A stretch of DNA of 64,000 bases. It comes from Cytophagales bacterium. Its GTDB lineage: Bacteria > Bacteroidota > Bacteroidia > Cytophagales > Spirosomataceae. This document shows, piece by piece, positions 33,576-41,540 of the stretch (its first letter is position 1; every line of letters starts with the position of its first letter). A program made the position numbers and the translations under genes. The DNA lies in NCBI GenBank assembly GCA_013298125.1, contig JAAFJP010000010.1:62001-126000 (forward strand), read 5' to 3'. A model generated the notes under the pieces. That model saw only the letters and a list, made by a program, of their open reading frames with translations, did not search any database and had not been told where the DNA came from.

Positions 33576-34913
33576 ATGAACCACAAAAATAAACTCAACC
33601 TTTTCGATACCGTCATGCTCGTTGTGAGCTTAATTATTGGCATGGGGATTTTTAGAAACCCTGTTGAAGTCGCTAAAACCGCTCAAATCCCTTCAATTTT
33701 CTTTTTAGCGTGGATTTTGGGAGGAATTATCAGCTACCTGGGCGGACTAACCTATGCAGAAATTGGCTCTCGTTATGCCGTGAAGGGTGGTTTTTACAAA
33801 ATTTTCTCTTACTGTTATCACCCCGCTTTTGCCTTTATGGTCAATTGGATGATTGTGATTTCCAATGCGGGGGCAGTGTCGATTGTGGCAATGGTTGGTG
33901 CTGAATACATCAACCCAATCTTGATGCCCGAGTCGTTACAAAATCCTTTGGGAATCAAGATAACATCCATTGCCACAATTGTGGTTTTGTACGGCATCAA
34001 TTTTTTGGGAATCAGGCTTTCTGCCAAAACGCAAAACGTACTTTCGATGATAAAAATCGTTTTGATGGGATTATTGATTTTAACGATTTTTGGAAATCAC
34101 GAAACGCCTAAACCTTCAACAAATTTAGTTGTACAAACTTGGGAAACCTCCGATTATTTTAAAGCCTTGGCACTCAGTTTTATCCCAATCTTTTTTACGT
34201 ATGGCGGGTATCAACAAACAATAAATTTTGGGACAGATATTGAAAATCCTTCTAAAAATACGCCCAAGGGCATTTTTATTGGTTGTGGGATTGTGATGTT
34301 TTTGTATTTGGCAATCAATTATGCTTATTACAACGTCTTGGGAATTGATGGAATTGCTAATTCAACGTCCTTGATTTCAGATTTGGCGAAGGTGTTTTTT
34401 GGAGAAACAGGCTCGAAAGTTACGTCTGTTTTATTGTTCATTTCGGTTTTGACTTTCGTAAACTCTTCCATGCTCACGAACCCACGAGTGTATTATGCGA
34501 TGGCGGAGGATGGCGTTTTACCTAAATTTTTCAGTAAACAAAATGACAAAACACAAGTTCAAGAAATTGCCTTGACGGTCTATGCAAGTTTCTTGATTTT
34601 GATACTTTTCTTTGCAGATTCCTTCAAAGAATTACTAAATTATGTCATGTTTTGCGACTCAATCGGGATGATTACTTCGGCTTTTACGATTTTTATTTTA
34701 CGAAAAAAAATCCGTGAAAATGTTGAAAATCTCTATACGATTGGCTTTGGGAAAGTGCTTTTTCCAGCTATTTTTATTGTTACTTATACCTTGGTTGCGG
34801 TAGCTTCTTTGTACAATAATGTAGATAATTTACCTACGGCAATTGGCTTGTTTTTGGGTGGATTACCATTGTATTATCTTATCAAAAAAATCATGCCTCA
34901 ACATGAAAAATAG
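33576..34913 (+). CDS. APC-superfamily amino acid permease
   Basis: The 445-residue protein has about twelve membrane segments and a start typical of the LAT/APC type: NLFDTVMLVVSLIIGMGIFR, with GMGIF as the unwound first helix. ALSFIPIFFTYGGYQQTINF is the conserved substrate-site region of helix 6. The frame extends upstream through the palindrome, but that stretch (KPSVKPKASVK) is repeat-derived, so I start at MNHKNKLNLF. The substrate is unknown. The next gene overlaps its end by 11 bp. Confidence 0.88.
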   Translation: MNHKNKLNLFDTVMLVVSLIIGMGIFRNPVEVAKTAQIPSIFFLAWILGGIISYLGGLTYAEIGSRYAVKGGFYKIFSYCYHPAFAFMVNWMIVISNAGAVSIVAMVGAEYINPILMPESLQNPLGIKITSIATIVVLYGINFLGIRLSAKTQNVLSMIKIVLMGLLILTIFGNHETPKPSTNLVVQTWETSDYFKALALSFIPIFFTYGGYQQTINFGTDIENPSKNTPKGIFIGCGIVMFLYLAINYAYYNVLGIDGIANSTSLISDLAKVFFGETGSKVTSVLLFISVLTFVNSSMLTNPRVYYAMAEDGVLPKFFSKQNDKTQVQEIALTVYASFLILILFFADSFKELLNYVMFCDSIGMITSAFTIFILRKKIRENVENLYTIGFGKVLFPAIFIVTYTLVAVASLYNNVDNLPTAIGLFLGGLPLYYLIKKIMPQHEK

Positions 34914-35283
34914 GCTTAAATTCATTCTGTTCGCATTTTTATTGATTCCGATAGGCTTGGCAACTCGCTCTTATGGCAATGAATTTATGAAACTTTATGT
35001 GGGTGATTTGTTGTGGGCGATGATGATTTATTTTGGGTTTAGATTTCTGTTTCCAAGTCAATCTTTAAAGGCATTTGGATTTGCTTTGGCGTTTTGTTAT
35101 TTGATAGAAATATCTCAACTTTATCATGCTGATTGGATTGATTCTATCCGTCAAAATCGTTTGGGAGGATTAATTTTAGGCTTTGGTTTTCTGTGGAGTG
35201 ATTTAGTGGCTTATTCTGTTGGTATTTTGGGTGGGTTTTGGTTGGAAAAAAGCATAACAGGTTTCCAATCCAAGGTCTTGTAG
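34903..35283 (+). CDS. DUF2809 membrane protein
   Basis: A 126-residue protein with four hydrophobic segments matches DUF2809 by GLATRSYGNEFMKLYVGDLLWAM-type spacing, an FCYLIEISQLYHADW motif and the LGGLILGFGFLWSDLVAYSVG end. The function is unknown. Its start overlaps the permease stop (ATGAAAAATAG), which suggests translational coupling and a shared job at the membrane. A longer upstream start in the frame would run inside the permease gene and is less likely. Confidence 0.8.
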   Translation: MKNRLKFILFAFLLIPIGLATRSYGNEFMKLYVGDLLWAMMIYFGFRFLFPSQSLKAFGFALAFCYLIEISQLYHADWIDSIRQNRLGGLILGFGFLWSDLVAYSVGILGGFWLEKSITGFQSKVL

Positions 35284-35294
35284 TTAAGCTGATT

Positions 35295-35329
35295 AACTTC
35301 CCGAAAGTAGAAAGAACTTTCGGGAAGTT
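35295..35329. repeat. Hairpin element AACTTCCCGAAAGT, copy 1
   Basis: Perfect 14-bp arms with the loop AGAAAGA. Two further copies lie in tandem at 62259-62337. It sits between convergent gene ends; there is no clear T-run. Confidence 0.85.
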
Positions 35330-35347
35330 TGTCCGAAAACTCTAAAA

Positions 35348-36628
35348 TCATACTTTAACACAAACAACAATAATCTTCTGATTCTGAGCATCTGTTGTAG
35401 CAAAAAGATATTCATTCCCACCATCCGATAGTTTCAATTTATCTCTTATTTGTTGCACTGTCAAAGGGAAATTTCTGATGGTGATATTTGCTTTTTTATC
35501 CGTTAAATATTTAGCTATTTCTTTTTTATCCAATTTACAAACTGCCACAATTTTAAAAATTCTTCCTTGAAAATTCTCAACTAATTCTTCGGAAGTATAA
35601 AGGTGGCTATGTGGTGCAATCTTCTGTAAATTAAAGTGTTGTGCAATAAATCTAAACCCACCTGACTTCATTATGGCAGCATTTGGTTCATATAAATATT
35701 GTTGTGGCGAGCCTAATTTTATGCTTGTATTTTTCTCTTCTGATTTAGTGAAGGATAAGGTTGTGGAATGATTTTTTGTGAGATTAATTGCGTTTAAAAT
35801 TACTTCATTTGTAGTAGTCAGACGGTAGTCGGACGTTTCTGTTTGAGTGGTCTGATTATCGTCTGACCTTGGTCTTCTAATATGGAATAACACCTCTTTT
35901 ACCTCATTTTCAACCGCTACTACATACACCTGTAAAACATTCCCTAAATCCAAAATTGCCAAATCAATATCTAACATCGGGGAAGCTTTTAGAAGAATAT
36001 TGTCTGCATATTCAAACAATAAATCTTTGATTTCCAAAATGTTAGGCTCGCAGTCTTGTAGTCTTACTACTTTACTGCCAGTATTATCTCGACGGTGTGG
36101 GTCGAGGTAAAACCAAGAACAAAGAACCTCACCCGAAGCGTCGGTCGCCCCAACCCCTCTCCAAAAGAGAGGGGAGTTTCCTCCTATTAAGTCCACAGAA
36201 TTCCCCTCCAAAAATTCCACATTCTCAATCCCCAATTGCTTAAAATTATATTTCGTAACATTCAGTAAATCAGTATTTTGTTCAAAATAAAAGGATTTTT
36301 TGAAGTTTTTACTCATGTACGCAATGTCCACGCCCATACCGCCTGTGAGGTCAATGAGCGTATCACCTGATACTAAACTTGCCTTAAATTTTGCCGTAAT
36401 TTCAGAAGAACATTGCTCCACAGAAAGCATTTTTGGAAAGATAATCTCCTCATTTTCAAACCATTCTGGAAGTTTTGTTTTCGCTTTCTGACGGGCTTTA
36501 ATCTGTAAAACTAAATCTGGAATATTGAGATTGGGATATTTTTTTGCCTGTAAAAGTAGGTTTGTCACATCATCGTTTTGATGAGATTTGATGAAGGATT
36601 TTTCGGCTTTAGAGAGGGGATAGCTCAT
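35348..36628 (-). CDS. Class I SAM-dependent methyltransferase with THUMP-like C-terminus, two repeat insertions
   Basis: The 426-residue protein has SAM motif I LIDLTGGMGVDIA (about 91-103) and a catalytic-region signature FYLDPHRRDNTGSKV, where D-P-H-R-R resembles the NPPY/DPPR type of RNA methyltransferases. The C-terminus (YEPNAAIMKSGGFR, NITIRNFPLTVQQIR) is THUMP-like. Residues 151-168 (NSPLFWRGVGATDASGEV) and about 254-271 are encoded by palindromic elements and split conserved regions without frameshift. The start overlaps the stop of the upstream gene by 4 bp. The RNA or protein target is unknown. Confidence 0.85.
   Translation of the reverse strand: MSYPLSKAEKSFIKSHQNDDVTNLLLQAKKYPNLNIPDLVLQIKARQKAKTKLPEWFENEEIIFPKMLSVEQCSSEITAKFKASLVSGDTLIDLTGGMGVDIAYMSKNFKKSFYFEQNTDLLNVTKYNFKQLGIENVEFLEGNSVDLIGGNSPLFWRGVGATDASGEVLCSWFYLDPHRRDNTGSKVVRLQDCEPNILEIKDLLFEYADNILLKASPMLDIDLAILDLGNVLQVYVVAVENEVKEVLFHIRRPRSDDNQTTQTETSDYRLTTTNEVILNAINLTKNHSTTLSFTKSEEKNTSIKLGSPQQYLYEPNAAIMKSGGFRFIAQHFNLQKIAPHSHLYTSEELVENFQGRIFKIVAVCKLDKKEIAKYLTDKKANITIRNFPLTVQQIRDKLKLSDGGNEYLFATTDAQNQKIIVVCVKV
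35816..35869. repeat. Small palindromic element in the methyltransferase gene
   Basis: AGTCAGACGGTAGTCGGAC (35816-35834) and GTCTGATTATCGTCTGACC (about 35850-35868) pair at 16 of 19 positions, in frame within a weakly conserved stretch. Confidence 0.75.
36125..36177. repeat. Half copy of the 21197 element inside the methyltransferase gene
   Basis: The 53 bp match 21200-21252 at 51 positions (differences at 36152 and 36163), including the small inner hairpin. This is direct evidence that the element is mobile or copied. Confidence 0.95.
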
Positions 36629-37134
36629 TTATTTTCAGTTAAATCATAAGCCAATTTATCAAATTCCACCATAATAGTTCCCTTATTTGGATTATCCAAA
36701 CGCATAATTAATGATGTAAATATTGTTGTCCCTTTGGCTTCGGGAATAGGTAAATCCAATTTCATGAAATTCATTCCTTTGAATTGATGAAACCATGTAT
36801 TGAATTTTCTAAAACGAATTGCCTGTTTATTGTCGGAAGAATCACAAATATATACGACTAAATTTCTTTTATCTGTGAAGAAATCTTTAAAAATAAGTGC
36901 AATCGTATCTGGAAGTTTTTTATCTAATGGAGGATTTTTTCCTGTATTATTTTCAAGAATAGCAATGATAAATTCATAGGTATTATCTTTGAAAAATGGA
37001 GTCGATGGTTCCCAAATATAACCAGATGGAACAAATTTTATTTCGTAAGTAATATCGAAATCAGTATCGAAAACATAGGTATTATTTTGTCCACCTAAAA
37101 ATTGAAATGTGTAACTATCACCCGTTATAACCAT
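36625..37134 (-). CDS. DUF6169-like protein
   Basis: The 169-residue protein starts MVITGDSYTFQFLGGQNNTY and has alternating strand patterns (YVFDTDFDITYEIKFVPSGY, IALIFKDFFTDKRNLVVYIC) and KFNTWFHQF, which fit DUF6169 proteins of Bacteroidota. No catalytic motif is seen. It overlaps the methyltransferase gene by 4 bp and lies 2 bp after the small coiled-coil gene, so it is part of one operon. DUF6169 genes are often paired with a small upstream ORF; a toxin-antitoxin-like role is possible but unproven. Confidence 0.75.
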   Translation of the reverse strand: MVITGDSYTFQFLGGQNNTYVFDTDFDITYEIKFVPSGYIWEPSTPFFKDNTYEFIIAILENNTGKNPPLDKKLPDTIALIFKDFFTDKRNLVVYICDSSDNKQAIRFRKFNTWFHQFKGMNFMKLDLPIPEAKGTTIFTSLIMRLDNPNKGTIMVEFDKLAYDLTENK

Positions 37135-37136
37135 TA

Positions 37137-37364
37137 TTACTTTTGATTTTTTAGTTCTCTTTGACGTTTATTTTCTGCACGAAGTTGTCTTACAATTTCC
37201 TGTAATTCTGGATTATTTTTATAATCTTCAACAGCCTGTGCTTGAATTAACTTCTTATTATCCAGCATTTTACGGAACAATGCCGCACCTCTTAACCTTG
37301 GTTCTGTTTGTGTTTCCATGATTTCTAAATGTTTTTTCTGTAACAAATTTAACGCTTCTTTCAT
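37137..37364 (-). CDS. Small charged helical protein
   Basis: 75 residues, mostly helix-forming and strongly charged (MKEALNLLQKKHLEIMETQ, RQLRAENKRQRELKNQK). It overlaps the membrane protein gene by 4 bp. It precedes the DUF6169 gene. The size and charge fit an antitoxin or adapter partner, but no family was recognised. The ATG at 37319 is an alternative start. Confidence 0.65.
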   Translation of the reverse strand: MKEALNLLQKKHLEIMETQTEPRLRGAALFRKMLDNKKLIQAQAVEDYKNNPELQEIVRQLRAENKRQRELKNQK

Positions 37365-37762
37365 TCCCCCGCAAAAGTCCCATCTCTTTTTACTGACTTC
37401 AACATACTGAAAATATTGGCAAGGTCAATGACCATAATTACGCCTACGCCCAAGAAAATATACCACGATAATTTGGTCGTGATGCCTCCGTAGGTTTTGC
37501 CGTACCACCATATTCCAACGGCTGCCCCAACCATAAAAAAGGAGATGGTAGTATAAACCACTTTCAAAAACATAACTCTGATAGACGAATAGCCCGATTT
37601 GAGGTTTTCGAGAACTGCCGCTGGAATAATCAAGACTAAGGCAAGCCAATTCCAATTGTCACCCGCCCACTCAGGCGAGAAGATAGCTAACGAAATAATG
37701 ATGGTGATTGCTGCCAAACTCCAAGGTAATAACAAGAAAGTTGAAGGTTGTGATTGTGCCAT
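37361..37762 (-). CDS. Small integral membrane protein, four segments
   Basis: The 133-residue protein has four hydrophobic stretches (about 8-28, 37-57, 62-85 and 96-118) with a Trp-rich first loop (PEWAGDNWNW). No signal or known domain. It is the first gene of a four-gene operon with overlaps or 2-bp gaps. Membrane proteins of this type are common and of unknown role in Bacteroidota. Confidence 0.75.
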   Translation of the reverse strand: MAQSQPSTFLLLPWSLAAITIIISLAIFSPEWAGDNWNWLALVLIIPAAVLENLKSGYSSIRVMFLKVVYTTISFFMVGAAVGIWWYGKTYGGITTKLSWYIFLGVGVIMVIDLANIFSMLKSVKRDGTFAGE

Positions 37763-37818
37763 TTGTAAGTGGATTAATGAATGATTTTTACAAATGTATT
37801 GATTTTTAAGGATTTACA

Positions 37819-37880
37819 AAACAGTACCACAGATTTTAGTCTGTTCATTGGAGGACAGACAAAAGTCTGTGGTACTGTTT
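37819..37880. repeat. Palindromic element GTACCACAG family, copy 2
   Basis: Arms 37819-37844 and 37855-37880 pair at 24 of 26 positions. Its right arm overlaps the stop codon of the tolC-type gene at 37879-37881. The family copy at 23002-23051 has the same GTACCACAG core. Confidence 0.92.
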
Positions 37881-39264
37881 AAAACTCCGTCAAACCCGCC
37901 ATGTATGCCAAATTCGCCAAAGCCTTTTCGTATTTGCTTTTCAGTGATTCTACTTTGGTTCGCATTTCGATTAGTTTACTTTCACGGGTATTTATCAAGA
38001 AAAGTGTACTCTCGCCCACGTCAAATTTACGTTGTTCGGCTTTGACCAAAATCTCCTGGTTGCGAGTGGCATCTTCTTGAATTTTTAATTGTTTTTCAAA
38101 ATTACGAACTTCATTGTAGGCGGCGTAAACATCATTCATAATCTCCCGACGAGCCAGATTTAATTCAAAACCAGTAGTTTGTTGTTTGATGCGAACCTGT
38201 TGAAGTTTACCACGCTCTTTTCTGAAAAATAATGGCATCGCAAATTCAAAGCCTAACTTGTGATTATTAATCGAAAACGAATTTTCAAATTTATAAATCG
38301 ACTTATTCACAAAGCCGTCGGCAAGGAAATTAAAATTAGCGTTTAATGTCGGTTTCAACATTTCTTTTCTGAAACGTTCTTCTATTTGCAATTGGTCGAT
38401 TTTTACATTAAGTTTCTGTATTTCAGGATGTTGTAATCTCGCTTGATTGATTAAAGATTGTAAAGTAGTTTCATCAACCTTGCGAATTAGTGCCAATGGC
38501 GGACGAGCATCTTCGGGTAATTCCAAGGGCGTTTCGTTGGCAGACCAAAGATAATTGGACAATGCCAAACGGTTATTTTGAAGCTCAATAATTGCCTGTT
38601 CAACTTGTACTTGGCGGTCTTGAAGCGTGATTTTTGCCTCGACTGAATCGATGGTCGCTTGTTCACCAATTCTTGCACGCTCACGAGTACCAATAAACCG
38701 CTTGTCTGCCAAGTCATAACCCTCACGAACTAACTGTAATTGTTGATACGAAAACCACCATTCCCAATAACTTTTGGTGGCGTAATAAATCGTTGAGTTA
38801 ATCAACTTTTGGCGTTCCGCTTCGGCGTAATTTTTGGCTAACTTAGCCTGTTTCAGAGTATTACGTCTGGCATCAATTATGAGTCCTTGCCCGATGGGAA
38901 CGCTCAAACCTGCCACTAATAAATGGCTGGATTCTTCACTTTGTAAATACTTACCAGCATTTCTTTCATAGCCCACTTTAAAATCCACACCCGACCACGT
39001 GGGGACTTTGAGCGTATTATCCCAACGATTGTAATAATCATCGCCTTTGAAATTTTTACGGTCAAAAGTAGAAGCAAATTTTGGGTCAAACGCTCCTTTG
39101 GCTTGCAAGATTTCCGTCTCTGCATCCAGTGGATAAAGATTCGCTTGCTTGACGGTTGGATGATTTTTAAGGACTAAATTCTTAAAATCCTCGTAGCCGA
39201 AAGTGGTTTGGGCTTTTGATTGGAAGGAAAATAAGAGTATTAATATTATTGTTAGTTTGTTCAT
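37879..39264 (-). CDS. TolC-family outer membrane efflux protein
   Basis: The product of about 461 residues has a signal peptide (MNKLTIILILLFSFQSKAQ) and a long coiled-coil body with the two repeats typical of the OEP family (for example AYNEVRNFEKQLKIQEDATR and ESKLIEMRTKVESLKSKYEKA). It forms the outer-membrane channel for export. It belongs with the HlyD-type adaptor and ABC gene upstream, in the same direction. The start is chosen at the signal peptide; the frame extends 11 codons further. Confidence 0.9.
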   Translation of the reverse strand: MNKLTIILILLFSFQSKAQTTFGYEDFKNLVLKNHPTVKQANLYPLDAETEILQAKGAFDPKFASTFDRKNFKGDDYYNRWDNTLKVPTWSGVDFKVGYERNAGKYLQSEESSHLLVAGLSVPIGQGLIIDARRNTLKQAKLAKNYAEAERQKLINSTIYYATKSYWEWWFSYQQLQLVREGYDLADKRFIGTRERARIGEQATIDSVEAKITLQDRQVQVEQAIIELQNNRLALSNYLWSANETPLELPEDARPPLALIRKVDETTLQSLINQARLQHPEIQKLNVKIDQLQIEERFRKEMLKPTLNANFNFLADGFVNKSIYKFENSFSINNHKLGFEFAMPLFFRKERGKLQQVRIKQQTTGFELNLARREIMNDVYAAYNEVRNFEKQLKIQEDATRNQEILVKAEQRKFDVGESTLFLINTRESKLIEMRTKVESLKSKYEKALANLAYMAGLTEF

Positions 39265-39321
39265 TTTCAAATATTTGTAAAATACTCTTTCTACCAACAG
39301 GTTAGGTAATTATTGAGTAAT

Positions 39322-39867
39322 TTAATTACTTGCAATAAAATCATTCATTGCTTTTTTGTCTTGTAACCAACTAAGACACCTATTAAGATAGCTATATTCT
39401 TGGTTAGTTTCATTTACTAATTTCAACGTTTTTTGAATCAAACGAATTGATACATTTATGTCTTTTTTTGATATGTACCCATTATAGCTTTTCAACACCA
39501 AGATTATCATTTCAAGAGCTTCAAAATTATCGTTCTTAGTGTTTAGGTTACATAAAATTTCAATAATATCTTTTACATATTCTCTTATATTTTTTTCATC
39601 CAAAGAATATATGAGAGAACCAATATCCCAACCATCAAGATACTTTTTAATTTCGTCAATAATTAAAGGAACAAAATCATCATTGCTAATTTTTGAAAGT
39701 AAAAGAGCGGTTTTGTTCTTTATTAGACCAGGTTTTAATTCTACAAATGATTGAGATAGAATTGCATAATAATTATCAATTTCATTTTTTACTTGTTCAA
39801 GTAATTTAAAAGACTTTTCTTCTTCTGTACTTAACAAGATACTTTTAATATTTTCTTGCTTTTTCAT
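39322..39867 (-). CDS. Hypothetical protein embedded in the export operon
   Basis: The 181-residue soluble protein is helix-rich and charged (KSILLSTEEEKSFKLLEQVK, LDEKNIREYVKDIIEILCNL), with low GC even for this window. No domain was recognised. It sits between the TolC-type and HlyD-type genes, where such operons normally have no insert. It could be an accessory or immunity-like protein, or simply an acquired gene; the sequence does not decide. Confidence 0.65.
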   Translation of the reverse strand: MKKQENIKSILLSTEEEKSFKLLEQVKNEIDNYYAILSQSFVELKPGLIKNKTALLLSKISNDDFVPLIIDEIKKYLDGWDIGSLIYSLDEKNIREYVKDIIEILCNLNTKNDNFEALEMIILVLKSYNGYISKKDINVSIRLIQKTLKLVNETNQEYSYLNRCLSWLQDKKAMNDFIASN

Positions 39868-39892
39868 GTTACCTCATTTAATTCATCTTTCT

Positions 39893-39993
39893 CTGTCATT
39901 CTGAAAGAACCTATCTGATAGCTTAGAAATGTCATTTTGTAGGTTAAAATCAAACATCAATAACTTAGAAAATATATTCTTCCAGAATGACAG
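39893..39993. repeat. Inverted repeat CTGTCATTCTG family
   Basis: CTGTCATTCTGAAAGAA (39893-39909) pairs with 39977-39993 at 16 of 17 positions. It lies in the gap between the 181-residue gene and the adaptor gene. Confidence 0.75.
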
Positions 39994-40070
39994 GATAAGG
40001 AAATACCATGAGAAAATAGATCTATCAAATCCCTTTCTTCATTCCTCCATCTTCCCTTTCTCCCAAAACC

Positions 40071-41429
40071 CTACTTCTCCTTCAAAGCCGCCTTCGGCTC
40101 TTTCTTCAAAGTCGGTGGGAAGGCATTGAGTTGTCGCCAGATTTCGTACCATACGGGTACGTCTTCGAGCATAACCCAGCCTATCACACCCGAACCCATG
40201 CGTAATTGCTTGGGCCATTCTTGGTCTCCCTTTTTTACTTTGGGCGTTATCAAAAGTCGGTATTCGCCTTTGCCATTGTCTATTTTATCAATCACTTTTA
40301 CCGTACCGCCAAATGTACCAACGGTTGCAGAGGGCCAACCCGAAAATACCAATGAAGGCCAACCCTCAAACTGTATTCTGACTTCTCGCCCAGGTTCAAT
40401 CAGAGGCACGTCCATTGCCCTCACGTACATCTCAACCGCCATTTCGGGCGATGAGGGTTGTAGCGTACAGATAGATTCTCCTTCTTTGATAGTCTCGCCA
40501 ATACCCGCTTTCAAGGATTTTACTACATAACCTTCTTGTGGTGCTTTTACAAAATATTGCCCTCTGCGAATATCCACATTGGTAATTTTATTCTGTAATT
40601 GAGACATCTCATATTCCCCCGCAGCCAAAGATGAAAAGGCTGAACTACGGTCTGATTGTGCTTTGGCTATCTTCTCAGCATACTCAGCATTAATCGAACT
40701 TAATTCGATGCGAGCATTGATAAGTTCTTGTCGTGAAATGGCTAATTTGTTCTGATTTGAAACCAATTTTGCCCGTACTTCTTGATATTTCAAACGTCTT
40801 GATTCTACTTCACTCAACGATACTAAACCACCATTATTCAATTGTTCTTCTCCTCGGTCAAGACGAGTTTTGGCAATACTTACTTGCACTTGTTCCGCCA
40901 ACACGTCTGTACTATCTGCGGTAACTTTTGCATAGCCCTGACGAACTTTATTGCGTGCTTTTTGGAGGCTAAATTTATTATTTTCTCTTAAAGCAATAAT
41001 CTGATTATCAAGCGATTGAATCTTTAAACGGTAGCTTTTAATGGCATCCCCTTTTGCGACTAATTGCTCTTGTAATCGTTGCGGATAGCGTGGGTCAAAA
41101 TAGTCATCTTTCATCTCCGAAATCACCAAAAGGGTATCACCTTTTTTGACTAAATCACCTTCTCTGACTAACCATTTTTCGATTCTTCCAGAAATGATAT
41201 TTTGGATATTTTGAGGTCTATCTTTGGGTGTAAGGGCAGACACATCACCCTTTCCGTCAATATTTTGTTGCCACGGAAGGAATAATGTCCCCAATAAAAC
41301 AACCACAATCACCAACATCCAACGCCTCAGAATCACCGCCGAACGTGGGGTATGTAAAGTTTCGAGAGAATGTAATTGATAGTTTTCTCTCACTTGTTTA
41401 TCTACGCTTTGTTTTGATATGTTTAACAT
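40071..41429 (-). CDS. HlyD-family membrane fusion protein
   Basis: The 452-residue adaptor has one N-terminal membrane segment (about 31-49, LRRWMLVIVVVLLGTLFLPW-like), lipoyl-type halves (ISGRIEKWLVREGDLVKKGDTLL and KAPQEGYVVKSL), and a long coiled-coil between them (about 120-270). It bridges an inner-membrane ABC exporter and TolC. It lies 112 bp downstream of the ABC gene with a palindrome between. The substrate is unknown. Confidence 0.9.
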   Translation of the reverse strand: MLNISKQSVDKQVRENYQLHSLETLHTPRSAVILRRWMLVIVVVLLGTLFLPWQQNIDGKGDVSALTPKDRPQNIQNIISGRIEKWLVREGDLVKKGDTLLVISEMKDDYFDPRYPQRLQEQLVAKGDAIKSYRLKIQSLDNQIIALRENNKFSLQKARNKVRQGYAKVTADSTDVLAEQVQVSIAKTRLDRGEEQLNNGGLVSLSEVESRRLKYQEVRAKLVSNQNKLAISRQELINARIELSSINAEYAEKIAKAQSDRSSAFSSLAAGEYEMSQLQNKITNVDIRRGQYFVKAPQEGYVVKSLKAGIGETIKEGESICTLQPSSPEMAVEMYVRAMDVPLIEPGREVRIQFEGWPSLVFSGWPSATVGTFGGTVKVIDKIDNGKGEYRLLITPKVKKGDQEWPKQLRMGSGVIGWVMLEDVPVWYEIWRQLNAFPPTLKKEPKAALKEK

Positions 41430-41447
41430 CTTTTTAGTTCTAAATAA

Positions 41448-41532
41448 AACCTCACCCCCAGCCCCTCTCCTGCTGAGAGGGGAGTTTTGTGTGCGCCCCC
41501 CTCTCAGCAGGAGAGGGGCTGGGGGTGAGGTT
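41448..41532. repeat. Palindrome with perfect 35-bp arms
   Basis: Arms 41448-41482 and 41498-41532 pair fully around a 15-base loop. Outer sequence AACCTCACCCCCAGCCCCTC and inner hairpin show the same plan as the 21197 element, and the half element in leuS (29915) is its close relative. Confidence 0.97.
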
Positions 41533-41540
41533 CAAATTTT

